The notes under the pieces are model-generated. The model saw nothing but the letters and a program-made list of their open reading frames with translations, had not been told where the DNA came from and made no database searches. From Sphingomonas lacunae (GTDB taxonomy: Bacteria > Pseudomonadota > Alphaproteobacteria > Sphingomonadales > Sphingomonadaceae), in assembly GCF_012979535.1 (NCBI RefSeq), contig NZ_CP053015.1:372001-436000 (forward strand): DNA of 64,000 nt, read 5' to 3'. The position numbers and the translations under genes were made by a program. Positions 26,352-35,226 of the stretch are shown here, piece after piece. How positions within the stretch are numbered: the stretch's first letter is position 1; each line of letters opens with the position of its first letter.

Positions 26352-27620
26352 TCATTCATCCGCCAGAGCCAGACGGTCCCTTTCAATCCGCCTCGAAGCC
26401 AGCAAGGCCAACCAGCCGCCCAGAAAGCCGACCGGCATGATGCAGGACAAGCCAATGCGCAGGGCATCACCGCCATTGCCGAGCTGGGAGCTTATTTCCC
26501 CGGCTAGCCAAGGCCCAAGGAAAAATCCAAGGAGAGTGGTAACAGCGAGGAACAGGGCGGTCGCGCTTGCCCTGAACTGAACCGGCAAGAGATACTGCAG
26601 CATCGCCATAAATCCGACCGACCAGCCGCCGCCCAGCAAACCGGCAGGGACAGCGAACAGCAAGGCGATGCGGAAACTGTCCGACCAAGTGGCGAACAGG
26701 ATCATGGTCGTGGCACATGCCAAGGCGATACCGGACAAGCGCAAAGGCCACACCTTGTCACGCTGCGACAATCGATCCGCGAGGAAACCGAAACACAGCA
26801 TGCCCGCCATGCCGGACAAGCCAAAGCTGATCGCGAAGGCGGATTTGGCCTGTACGGGATCCATCGCATAAACACGCGAGAACAGTTCGGGGCCCCAGAA
26901 ACCGAATGCAACGCCGGACAAGGTGCCCATGCCCATGGATCCCATCATCAACAGATAGGCCGGTGTCGCCTTCAACCGTTGGACAATGGTCATGAAGGGT
27001 ATCTGCACGACAGCCGAAGGCCCGGAGGTCGCGCGCTGGGGTTCGCGGATCAGCATGACGACGAGCAGTCCGAGCAATATGCCTGGCGCACCCATTATCC
27101 AAAAGGCCGCATGCCAGCCAAAGGCGGCACCCAAAGCAGGGCCGCCGGCTTGACCCGCAATTTGGCCGAAATAGGTTGCAAGGCCCAGAATGGCGTAGGC
27201 CATGCCCCGCCGTTCAGGGCGGAAATAATCGGCCAGCAAGGAATAGGCTGGCGCGGCAAAGGCGGCTTCCCCGATGCCGACACCAACACGAGCCAGCGCG
27301 AGTGTGACCGGCCCGGTCGCAAAACCGGTCGCCAAAGTGCAAGCGCTCCACATGACGCAGCCTGCGGCGATGATCTTTACGCGCGATGACTTGTCGGCCA
27401 GCCGGGCGATCGGCACCCCCGCAACCACATAGAGAACAACAAAGGCGGGACCGATCAAAAGGCCCATATAGCCATCATCGACATTGAACTCTGCCTTGAT
27501 GTCGCCAATCAGGCCCGTGATCAGATAGCGGTCGGCAAAGTTGAAGATGGACACGACCAACAGGGTGAACAGAACCACCCACGGATTGCTGAGGCGCTGC
27601 GCCGGTTGGGCATCAGTCAC
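26352..27620 (-). CDS. MFS transporter
   Basis: 422 aa from a GTG at 27620 that overlaps the upstream SDR stop codon; an ATG at 27638 is an alternative. About twelve transmembrane segments with the MFS motif between TM2 and TM3 (VPIARLADKSSRVK) and a second half starting near VQIPFMTIVQRLKA. Hydrophobic start FTLLVVSIFNFADRYLITG is typical of the organic-anion/aromatic-acid carriers of sphingomonads. Last gene of the eight-gene operon with CoA ligases, oxygenase and amidase, so import of a bile acid or export of a product is the likely job. Confidence 0.88.
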   Translation of the reverse strand: MTDAQPAQRLSNPWVVLFTLLVVSIFNFADRYLITGLIGDIKAEFNVDDGYMGLLIGPAFVVLYVVAGVPIARLADKSSRVKIIAAGCVMWSACTLATGFATGPVTLALARVGVGIGEAAFAAPAYSLLADYFRPERRGMAYAILGLATYFGQIAGQAGGPALGAAFGWHAAFWIMGAPGILLGLLVVMLIREPQRATSGPSAVVQIPFMTIVQRLKATPAYLLMMGSMGMGTLSGVAFGFWGPELFSRVYAMDPVQAKSAFAISFGLSGMAGMLCFGFLADRLSQRDKVWPLRLSGIALACATTMILFATWSDSFRIALLFAVPAGLLGGGWSVGFMAMLQYLLPVQFRASATALFLAVTTLLGFFLGPWLAGEISSQLGNGGDALRIGLSCIMPVGFLGGWLALLASRRIERDRLALADE

Positions 27621-28374
27621 GTTTGATCGTCCCGCCATTGACGTGCCAGACCTGCCCATTGACCCATTCGCCATCGTCGGAGGCGAGGAAAGTCACAGCC
27701 GCTGCGATATCTTCTGACTTGCCGAGGCGGGTATGCGGAATGGCCTTGAGACCCTGCTCGCGATACTCATCGGTCAAGTGCATTTGCGCGGCCTCTGTCA
27801 GGACAAGTCCCGGACAGATAACATTCGACCTGATGCCCTTCTTGCCCCATTTTTGGGCCACATGGCGCGCCAGCGCATGGACCGCATTCTTGGTCATCGG
27901 ATAGGCAACCTGCCAGGGATTGCCGGCAGCGGCGGCGCCCGAAGAGGTGTAGATCATCGCCCCACCGCCATTCTCCAGCATGGCGGGCAGCGCCGCCTGC
28001 GTCGCCAGGAAATGGCTCTTGGTGTTGATGGCAAAGCTGCGGTCGAGCACCTCTTCCGGGCAATTGAGCGCGTCTATGTCACCCTCGGTGCCACCCGCCA
28101 GATTGCTGTGATAAATGTCGAGCTTGCCATAGGTATCCAGCGCCAGCTTGACGATCGCGGCTTGGGATGCAGCCTTCGTCCCATCAAGCGCAAACGCAAT
28201 CGCCTTGCCGCCCTTGGCGACAATGTCAGCCGCAACCTCCTGCGCCTGTTCGATGAGCAAGTCGCCAACGACGACATGGGCACCTTCTTCCGCCAACCGC
28301 CGAGCCGTGGCGGCGCCGATACCCCGGGCTCCACCCGCCACAATTGCCACTTTGCCTTTCAAGCCGCGCATCAT
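27613..28374 (-). CDS. Short-chain dehydrogenase/reductase of the side-chain operon
   Basis: 253 aa from the first of two tandem ATGs (28374 and 28371) after TTGGAGAG. Cofactor motif GGARGIGAAT, Asp in HVVVGD, a HSNLAGG segment replacing the usual NNAG, catalytic YPMTK and C-terminal WVNGQVWHVNGG. The unusual SNLAGG is still compatible with an SDR fold. It overlaps the MFS gene by eight bases and follows the amidase after 36 bases, so it belongs to the same transcript. Substrate unknown. Confidence 0.88.
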   Translation of the reverse strand: MMRGLKGKVAIVAGGARGIGAATARRLAEEGAHVVVGDLLIEQAQEVAADIVAKGGKAIAFALDGTKAASQAAIVKLALDTYGKLDIYHSNLAGGTEGDIDALNCPEEVLDRSFAINTKSHFLATQAALPAMLENGGGAMIYTSSGAAAAGNPWQVAYPMTKNAVHALARHVAQKWGKKGIRSNVICPGLVLTEAAQMHLTDEYREQGLKAIPHTRLGKSEDIAAAVTFLASDDGEWVNGQVWHVNGGTIKRD

Positions 28375-28410
28375 TCTCTCCAAACCCTGCCCGTGTCCGG
28401 ACATTCATCC

Positions 28411-29934
28411 TCAATCAAATTCCGGTGGCTGCCGATCCGCCCAGGGCGCTGCCCGTTCCAGTTGCGCCGCCAGCGCAAACAGCGTTGCTTCGTCGCCGTA
28501 GCGACCGGTGAACATGCTGCCGATCGGCAGACCCTGTGCAGACATGGCCAGCGGCACCGACATAGACGGTTGCCCTGACCAGTTGGCCATTTGCGTAAAG
28601 GGAGTGAACATGCCTGTCCGCCGGCCCCATTCGGCAAAATCACAATCCGGCGTCAGGTTGATCCGCCCCAGTTCAAGAGGCGGCGAAGCGAGTGTTGGCG
28701 AGAGAATCAGATCGAACCTCTCCATGAACTGCGCCACTGTCACCGCCGCCGCCTGAAACACATTATTTGCCCGGGCCATATCCATCGCGCTGAAACGCCT
28801 ACCATATTCGGCGAAAGCCAGGGTCATCGGCTCCAGAACATCGGGACCGGGCGTTATGCCCAATGAAGCCGCCCGATCATCAATGTCAGCGGCAATCCCC
28901 GGAGCCATGATGGCGAAACTGGCCTGCCCCAGCGCAGCGGCATCCAGCACAGGAGCAGCGTCCTCGACATGGTGACCCAGACTCTCGCACAACCGCGCTG
29001 TCTCGCGCGCGGCCTCGATGCACTGCGGGTCGACCGGGCTGCCAGCAGGCGGCGTCAGCATCAGGGCGATGCGCAACGGGCGCGGATCGCTCTGTGTCGC
29101 CGCAAGGAATCCTTCAGCCGGTGCTGGTGCACCATAGCGCGACCCCGGTTCGACCCCATGGGTCGCATCCATTATCGCCGCCGAATCCCGAACCGACCGG
29201 GTAACGGCGTGGTGGGAAGACATACCGCCCCAGCCCTCAGTGCGCAGCGGGCCCATCGGTATCCGCCCGCGGCTTGGTTTGAGGCCGAACAGACCGCAGC
29301 AGGACGCCGGCAGCCGGATTGATCCGCCACCGTCAGTCGCATGGGCCGCTGGCAACACGCCAGCTGCCACTGCAGCCGCCGCGCCGCCCGAAGAACCACC
29401 AGCAATATGGGCAGGATTCCAAGGATTGCGCGTGTCGCCGTTGAGCTTGTTCTCGGTCGTACCTGTCAGGCCGAACTCGGGCGTCGTTGTCTTCCCAAAG
29501 ATGACAAAGCCAGCCCGCTCGTATCGCTGGACAAGTTCAGACGTCACGCTGGCCCGGTTGCCGCGATAGAAACGGCTCCCACCTTCACTCAATTCACCGG
29601 CAATATGCGTGTTCAGATCCTTGAGCAGCCAGGGCACCCCGGTGAATGGCCCGTCTGGCAGCCCACGGGCCACCGCCGCGCGTGCGCGCTCGTCCAGCCG
29701 CTGCGCCATGAAGTTGAAGCGCGGGTTGAGCCGTTCGGTCCGCGCAATCGCCATGTCGAGCAACTCGCCCGCCGACACCTCGCGCCGCCGGACAAGGTCC
29801 GCCAGACCCATCGCATCGTGCGTCGACAACAGCACTTCATCTCCGGTCTGGCTCATTGCCCTTGCTCCTCCGGCAACAGTCGCGGCAAAGGCCGCAGTGG
29901 CGCCCATGAGCACCTGGCGCCTGCTCGCCACCAC
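28411..29934 (-). CDS. Tat-exported amidase-signature hydrolase, candidate bile-salt amidase
   Basis: 507 aa if started at GTG 29934 (29931 is equally possible), which overlaps the upstream Rieske stop codon and preserves a twin-arginine signal SRRQVLMGATAAFA. The mature part is an amidase-signature enzyme. Predicted triad Lys105, cis-Ser181 and nucleophile Ser205, with the 24-residue Ser-Ser spacing seen in FAAH; motifs IAGGSSGGAAAAVAAG and TDGGGSIRLPAS. Export suggests it acts on a conjugated substrate in the periplasm. In Sphingobium Chol11 a side-chain-cluster amidase is reported to cleave conjugated bile salts (recalled), so deconjugation of glyco/tauro bile salts is a strong hypothesis. 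The alternative is an amide made during side-chain removal. Confidence 0.82.
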   Translation of the reverse strand: MVASRRQVLMGATAAFAATVAGGARAMSQTGDEVLLSTHDAMGLADLVRRREVSAGELLDMAIARTERLNPRFNFMAQRLDERARAAVARGLPDGPFTGVPWLLKDLNTHIAGELSEGGSRFYRGNRASVTSELVQRYERAGFVIFGKTTTPEFGLTGTTENKLNGDTRNPWNPAHIAGGSSGGAAAAVAAGVLPAAHATDGGGSIRLPASCCGLFGLKPSRGRIPMGPLRTEGWGGMSSHHAVTRSVRDSAAIMDATHGVEPGSRYGAPAPAEGFLAATQSDPRPLRIALMLTPPAGSPVDPQCIEAARETARLCESLGHHVEDAAPVLDAAALGQASFAIMAPGIAADIDDRAASLGITPGPDVLEPMTLAFAEYGRRFSAMDMARANNVFQAAAVTVAQFMERFDLILSPTLASPPLELGRINLTPDCDFAEWGRRTGMFTPFTQMANWSGQPSMSVPLAMSAQGLPIGSMFTGRYGDEATLFALAAQLERAAPWADRQPPEFD

Positions 29935-29935
29935 C

Positions 29936-31042
29936 TCAACCAGCGGCCCGTTGCGATGCAGGAGCCCCGTCACCCGCCGCGTAAAAGCGCGAGTAAAATT
30001 TCCGGAAATGCGGGATCGGTCCATCCCCATCACAGATGATCGGGTTGGGCTCGTACCGCATCCGGTCCCAGACCACCTTGTCCTGATCGAGCTGCTTGTT
30101 GACGTCCTTGATGATCGCACGGGCCAGCCCGGCCATTGGCCCCTCGGCCTGCTCGCGCGGTTGGGTGTAGCAATAGACGACCTGCAACTCGTCCAGCTCG
30201 ACCGGGATGATGCAGGCGACCAGCAATGTCTCGCAAATGCCGGTGAAGCGGACCCAGGCCTGCCCAGGTCCCATTGAGTTGCTGGTGATGGCACCGTCAA
30301 CCATCCCCTTGGGCGTGCCCATCTTGGCCCGGACGGTACCGCAACGGTCCCATTCGCCCCATGTCAGCTCGGACGTTGGCAATTCGGCGGTGCCATGGAT
30401 ATATTTGAAATGGGCGAAATCGACGCCATTCTCCGCCATATTCTGGAGCGATCCGAACACTTTCCATTCGACGATGTCATAGGGTGTCCATTCCGGGTCA
30501 CTGGCCTCGGGCAGATGGACCACCTCATACATGGGCGCCGCATCCTCAGGGTGATACCAAACCCACAGCCACTGATTGGCTTCGCGGATATGCCAGGTGC
30601 GGGTGCACTTGCGCTTCACCTGCGGCGGGATGGCCTTGGCATAGGGAATCTCCTTCACCACGCCTTCCTCGCCATCGTAACGCCAGGCATGGAACGGGCA
30701 TTCAATCAGATTGCCCGCCACCTTGCCGCCATGACCGAGGTGCGCGCCCAGATGCTTGCAATAGGCATCGATCATCCGCACCTGACCGTCCTCGCCGCGC
30801 CACACTGCCAGATCACGGGCGAAATAACGCGCCGGCTTCACTTCACCGACCGCAAGATCCTTGGCGAGCATGAACGGATACCAGCCGAAGGGAAAACCAA
30901 TATCGAGGTTGCGCTGCGCCGGGTCAGGGCGATTGGCAATGTCCGCCACGCGCCAGGCCTCGCGCTCTTCCTTCGTCATCTTTTCGAGCACCTGCCACAC
31001 CGCAACTGGGGCAGTGCGGGCGTCGGTTGCAGCGTCAGTCAT
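29936..31042 (-). CDS. Rieske oxygenase of the side-chain operon
   Basis: 368 aa. Rieske ligands Cys95-x-His97 and Cys115-x2-His118; iron ligands His211 and His216 in NGVDFAHFKYIHG; C-terminus WDRMRYEPNPIICDGDGPI. Closely related over its full length to the Rieske protein at 20751 (both have APVAVWQ/PPVAVWQ near residue 12 and the same CPFHAWRYDGEEGVV). The start follows GGGGAGAA. It sits between the amidase and the amidohydrolase-like gene in an operon with two CoA ligases. A Rieske monooxygenase is part of the side-chain cluster described in bile-salt-degrading sphingomonads (recalled), so hydroxylation of the side chain or C17/C20 region is inferred. Confidence 0.87.
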   Translation of the reverse strand: MTDAATDARTAPVAVWQVLEKMTKEEREAWRVADIANRPDPAQRNLDIGFPFGWYPFMLAKDLAVGEVKPARYFARDLAVWRGEDGQVRMIDAYCKHLGAHLGHGGKVAGNLIECPFHAWRYDGEEGVVKEIPYAKAIPPQVKRKCTRTWHIREANQWLWVWYHPEDAAPMYEVVHLPEASDPEWTPYDIVEWKVFGSLQNMAENGVDFAHFKYIHGTAELPTSELTWGEWDRCGTVRAKMGTPKGMVDGAITSNSMGPGQAWVRFTGICETLLVACIIPVELDELQVVYCYTQPREQAEGPMAGLARAIIKDVNKQLDQDKVVWDRMRYEPNPIICDGDGPIPHFRKFYSRFYAAGDGAPASQRAAG

Positions 31043-31084
31043 GTCATTCTCCCCGGCAGATCCGGCTAAGTGTCTTAACGATGG

Positions 31085-31957
31085 TCAGAGCTTGAAGACG
31101 CGCGCCGCATTGTCGCGCAGGAACTTCGGCCAAACCTCGTCCTTCAGCGGTACATTCTCCATGTCGGACATTATCCGCTCGAGGCTGAGGCCCATGGGGA
31201 AATAGCCGGCATAGATGATCTTTTCGGCGCCCCGGGTGTTTGCATAGTCGATGATGGCCTTGGGGTAATGCTTGGGCGCAAAGGCGCTTGTCGAATAATA
31301 GAGGTTTGGCCACTTCAGCATCAGCTTGACCGCCAGCGCCTCCCACGGCTCGGCACCGTGCCGCATGACGATCTTCAGATCGGGGAAGAACCAGCATACC
31401 TCATCAAGATGTTCGACCTTCTGCGTTTCCATCGGAATGCGCGGGCCGGGAATGCCGACGTTGAGCAGGATCGGAATGTCCAGTTCGACCGCACAGGCAT
31501 AGAGCGGGAACATATATTTGTGGTTGATTGCCACCTGCGGCAGCGTGCCGGCGGGAAAAACACTGATCGCCGACAGACCGACTTCGGCATGGATACGCTT
31601 GATCCGGCGCACCTCTTCCATGCCCTTGTTGGGATCGCATGGCAGTTCAAAGGCAAAGCGGTCCGGATACATCGCCTTCGCCCGTCGCGACGTATCGTTC
31701 TCGTTCCAGCCGATCAGCGCCTTGGCGATGCCATGCTTGTCCATCTGCTCGACGGTCCATTGCACATAGTCGTCTGCATGGCCTGTCTGCGGCACGTCCT
31801 TGAACATATACTGAGCCGGCATCGAAAATTGCTGGAGAGTCTGCTCATCCTTGATCAGCGGACGAAAGGCAGTGAACCAGTCCGAACGGTCTTCCGCCTC
31901 AGGAATGCCGAGCATGCAGTCGATGATGCCAATGTCTTTGGGCATGCCCATGGTCAC
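31085..31957 (-). CDS. Amidohydrolase-fold protein lacking the HxH metal motif
   Basis: 290 aa from a GTG that overlaps the upstream ligase stop (GTGA); ATG 31951 is an alternative. The fold is recognisable as PF04909 (KIVMRHGAEPWEALAVKLML, NLYYSTSAFAPKHYP). However the first strand reads IGIIDCMLGIPEA where the family has DxHxH, and the last strand has YAGYFPMG where a metal-binding Asp usually sits (GSDFP). The usual metal site therefore looks missing. It may be a hydrolase with a different mechanism, a lyase, or a non-catalytic partner. Co-operonic with CoA ligases, Rieske oxygenase and amidase. Confidence 0.8.
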   Translation of the reverse strand: MTMGMPKDIGIIDCMLGIPEAEDRSDWFTAFRPLIKDEQTLQQFSMPAQYMFKDVPQTGHADDYVQWTVEQMDKHGIAKALIGWNENDTSRRAKAMYPDRFAFELPCDPNKGMEEVRRIKRIHAEVGLSAISVFPAGTLPQVAINHKYMFPLYACAVELDIPILLNVGIPGPRIPMETQKVEHLDEVCWFFPDLKIVMRHGAEPWEALAVKLMLKWPNLYYSTSAFAPKHYPKAIIDYANTRGAEKIIYAGYFPMGLSLERIMSDMENVPLKDEVWPKFLRDNAARVFKL

Positions 31958-33633
31958 GCGTCTCCGTAAATATCGACCCAGCGCGCACGCATGGCCACCT
32001 TGTTCAATTTGTCGAGATGATTGCGCGGCATGGGTTCGCTGACAAAGCCGATCTTGCCCGGCGCCTTGTAACGGGCCAGCCGCTCGGCCACCCAGTCCAT
32101 GGCCGCGGCCTCGGTGATGTCTGCGCCATCACCGCACCGCACCACCGCAACGAGCAGCTCACCCAACCGCTCGTCAGGCACGCCAAAGGCAACGCATTCG
32201 GCTACGCCCGGCATCTGGGCCAGCACCCGCTCCACTTCAGCGCAATAAATATTCTCGCCGCCGGAAATGACCATGTCCTTCTTGCGATCGACAATGAAGA
32301 CATAGCCTTCTTCGTCGATCCGCCCGATGTCGCCGGTGCGCAACCAACCCTCGCCAGACAGGCAGGCGGCGGTATCCTCGGGCCGGTTCCAGTAACCGCC
32401 CATCACTTGCGCACCCCGCACGACAATTTCGCCAGCTTCACCCACCGGCAGCGCCGATCCGTCCGGCCCTTCGATGCGGACATCAACCATCGGCAGCAAT
32501 CGCCCGGCGGATTCGGGCTTGCGCACGAATTCCTCACCCACCGCTTGGGCGATCGACCCGGAACATTCAGTCATGCCATAACCGGTGCCGAACATGGCGT
32601 GGGGACATGCCGCCCTGATCGCGTCAAGCAGTTGCACCGGCAGTGCCTGTCCGCCGCTGCCGATGTTTCGCAGCGAGCTCAGATCGGCATCAGCCAGCCT
32701 TGCCTTGTTCAGCACGTCCCAAAGCATTGTCGGCACGCCCGAAAACATCGTGACTCGTTCTGCCTCAATCAGGCGCAGGGCGGCGTCGGCATCCCATCGG
32801 CGCATGATCACAACCTTGGACCCTGCGAGCAAGGGGGACAGGAAAGCCGATCCCAGTCCAGAAATATGGAACAAGGGATAGACCAGCAACACCGCCTGCT
32901 GCGGGCTGTTCTGCAACAATGTCTCGACCGACAGATTCATCTGCCGGGCAACATTGTGCAGCACCTGCATGCCGGACAACTGCACCGCCATCAGCCCGGT
33001 GATCAGGTTGCGATGGGATAACACCGCCCCCTTGACCCGACCGGTAGTGCCTGACGTGAAAAGGATCGTGCACGGATCGTTGGGACCCGCCAGCGAGAGA
33101 CTGGTGCCAGCGGCGCCTTCCGTCCGTCGGGCGATGTCCGCCTCGTCGAACGGATGGGTCAGGTCGAGCATTCGCCCGGTATAGCCACCTTCGCGCAGCA
33201 ACGCGGCCCGCTGGCTGTCCGCCAGCACCAGCGCCGGCGTCACTTCCTCGATCATGCCGACCAGTTCGCTCGGCGCGCCCCGGCTGTTGAACAAGGCAGC
33301 TACCCCACCAGCCTTGATCACTGCCAGAAAAGCCACAATCCATTCGGCGCGATTGCGCATGCAAATCGCGACCCGGTCGCCCTTGGCAATGCCCAGCATC
33401 GGCACCAGTTGATCGCGCCAGGCAAAGACCTGTGCAAAGGTCAGGCGCCGCTGAGAGCCGTCGTCATTGTCCTCGACGATGAAAATCTTGTCACCGTGGC
33501 GCCGCGCGCTTTCGATCATCATGTTGATGTCAGGCGGCGCGGAGAGGAACTGGCGCAGACCATCCCGCTCCCCGATTTCGAACGGTGCTCCGGGGCCTGT
33601 CAGGGCAGCGAAGACAGGGTCAATCTCGTTCAT
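31954..33633 (-). CDS. AMP-dependent acyl-CoA ligase (second in operon)
   Basis: 559 aa. Adenylation motifs: ILFTSGTTGRVKG (P-loop), FGTGYGMTECSG, GWLRTGDIGRIDEEG, and a C-terminal PRNHLDKLNKVAMR carrying the catalytic Lys, with Asp in place of the usual Gly. ANL-superfamily ligase of the FadD type, cytoplasmic, forming a CoA thioester of a steroid side-chain carboxylate or of HIP. It overlaps both neighbours by four bases. A FadD3-like role for HIP is possible; the side-chain role fits the operon better. Confidence 0.9.
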   Translation of the reverse strand: MNEIDPVFAALTGPGAPFEIGERDGLRQFLSAPPDINMMIESARRHGDKIFIVEDNDDGSQRRLTFAQVFAWRDQLVPMLGIAKGDRVAICMRNRAEWIVAFLAVIKAGGVAALFNSRGAPSELVGMIEEVTPALVLADSQRAALLREGGYTGRMLDLTHPFDEADIARRTEGAAGTSLSLAGPNDPCTILFTSGTTGRVKGAVLSHRNLITGLMAVQLSGMQVLHNVARQMNLSVETLLQNSPQQAVLLVYPLFHISGLGSAFLSPLLAGSKVVIMRRWDADAALRLIEAERVTMFSGVPTMLWDVLNKARLADADLSSLRNIGSGGQALPVQLLDAIRAACPHAMFGTGYGMTECSGSIAQAVGEEFVRKPESAGRLLPMVDVRIEGPDGSALPVGEAGEIVVRGAQVMGGYWNRPEDTAACLSGEGWLRTGDIGRIDEEGYVFIVDRKKDMVISGGENIYCAEVERVLAQMPGVAECVAFGVPDERLGELLVAVVRCGDGADITEAAAMDWVAERLARYKAPGKIGFVSEPMPRNHLDKLNKVAMRARWVDIYGDA

Positions 33634-35225
33634 GCGGCTTCAGCCACAACCGATTTGGCCCACCGGTAATCCTGCTTGCCTGCCGCCGATCGTTTCACGT
33701 CGTCCACCCACACCAGAGCCTTGGGCAGCTTGTACCCGGCCAAACGTTCGGAGAGGAACGCACGCACATCTTCATAGTCGGGCCTGTCAGCGCCAGACCG
33801 TAGTGACACCACCCCCACCACCCGCTCACCCCAACGGGGATCAGGCTGCCCCGCAACAACGGCATCCTGAATGGCTGGGTGTGCACGCAGTGCTTCCTCC
33901 ACTTCCTCAGGAAATATCTTCTCGCCACCGCTGTTGATGCAGGTCGATCCGCGCCCGAACACCGTGATCATGCCATCATCGTCCAGCCGTCCGGCATCGC
34001 CGCTGACGGACCAAAGCCGGGCATCAATGGTACGGAACACCTCTGCCGACTTCACCGGATCGTTGAAATAGCCGACCGGTGTGTGGCCCGACCGGGCGAT
34101 GAAGCCAGTCTCGCCAGGCTTGGCCAACCGGTCCTCGATTACCACCTGCTGGTTCTCATTAGCCGGCAGGCGCATCATGCCGTCGCCCGGCGCGCCATCA
34201 GCCTGCCCTGACACGCCGGTTTCCGAAGACCCCATCCCATCGGTGATCCCGCAACTGTCCGGCAGAAAGCGTCGCAGGTCATCCTTCACATGTTGTGAGA
34301 ACACCGCGCCGCCCGAGCCGAAATTGAACATGTGCGCCAGTGACCAGCGCTCCGGATTGGCCAGCAGGGCATCGCGCAGCGGGATGGCCATGGCGTCACC
34401 CACGATCTGGACAATATTGACGCCGAGCCGCTCGATCTTGTCCCACAGTGCCACCGGGTCAAAGCTGCGACCTTCATCAACAACAATGGTCAGCCCGTTG
34501 AGCATTCCCGACCACACGGACCACAGCGCCGCCGCGTGCATCAGCGGAGCGACAGGGAACAGCTTCAGCGGATATCCCTTGCTGGCCCGGTCATGGATGT
34601 CGGCCGGCTCAACCAGGGGGCCCACAGGATTGAAATAGCCGCCACCGCCGGCACAGGCGAAGACAAAGGCCTTGTGCGGCCACATCACGCCCTTGGGCAT
34701 GCCTGTCGTGCCGCCGGTATAGGTCAGGATGATGTCATCTTCCCCGCGCGGCCACGGCCCGCTCGGTGCAAAGGACAGAAGTTCGGCATAGGTGACAGAC
34801 CCTTCGGTCGACACGCCTGACCCGTCTTCGACCGCCACCGCCAGCTTGAGCCCCGGCAGTTCAGGCCGCAGTTCACGGACGATGTCCCCATATTCGGCGC
34901 CATGGATCACCGCTGCTGACTGCGCATTATCGAACAGATAGCGCAGTTCATCCGGACGGTAACGGTAGTTGATGTTGAACGGGACTGCGCCGAGCTTCAC
35001 TATCGCGATGAAGGCTTCGACATGTTCGGCCCGGTTCATCAGATACAGCCCGACCGTATCGCCCCGAACCAAACCATGCGCCGCCAGCCCGGCGGCCAGC
35101 CGGTTGGCACGGTCATTCAGTTCGGCATAGGTCAGACTGAGCGAGTCAGAGATCAGCGCCACACGATCCGGCACCGTCGCCGCAACAGCCTCGAACAGGT
35201 CGGCCAGATGGAACTGCTTCACCAT
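33630..35225 (-). CDS. AMP-dependent acyl-CoA ligase (first in operon)
   Basis: 531 aa from the ATG at 35225, one base after the SDR stop (TGAGATGG); the frame is open further upstream but that part lies inside the SDR gene. Motifs: ILTYTGGTTGMPKGVMWPHK, GMGSSETGVSGQ, LWSVSGDAGRLDDDG and a C-terminal KRSAAGKQDYRWAK with the catalytic Lys. The sequence resembles FadD17/FadD19-like steroid CoA ligases. With a second ligase directly downstream, the two may act on C24 and shortened side chains or on different steroids. Confidence 0.9.
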   Translation of the reverse strand: MVKQFHLADLFEAVAATVPDRVALISDSLSLTYAELNDRANRLAAGLAAHGLVRGDTVGLYLMNRAEHVEAFIAIVKLGAVPFNINYRYRPDELRYLFDNAQSAAVIHGAEYGDIVRELRPELPGLKLAVAVEDGSGVSTEGSVTYAELLSFAPSGPWPRGEDDIILTYTGGTTGMPKGVMWPHKAFVFACAGGGGYFNPVGPLVEPADIHDRASKGYPLKLFPVAPLMHAAALWSVWSGMLNGLTIVVDEGRSFDPVALWDKIERLGVNIVQIVGDAMAIPLRDALLANPERWSLAHMFNFGSGGAVFSQHVKDDLRRFLPDSCGITDGMGSSETGVSGQADGAPGDGMMRLPANENQQVVIEDRLAKPGETGFIARSGHTPVGYFNDPVKSAEVFRTIDARLWSVSGDAGRLDDDGMITVFGRGSTCINSGGEKIFPEEVEEALRAHPAIQDAVVAGQPDPRWGERVVGVVSLRSGADRPDYEDVRAFLSERLAGYKLPKALVWVDDVKRSAAGKQDYRWAKSVVAEAA

Positions 35226-35226
35226 C

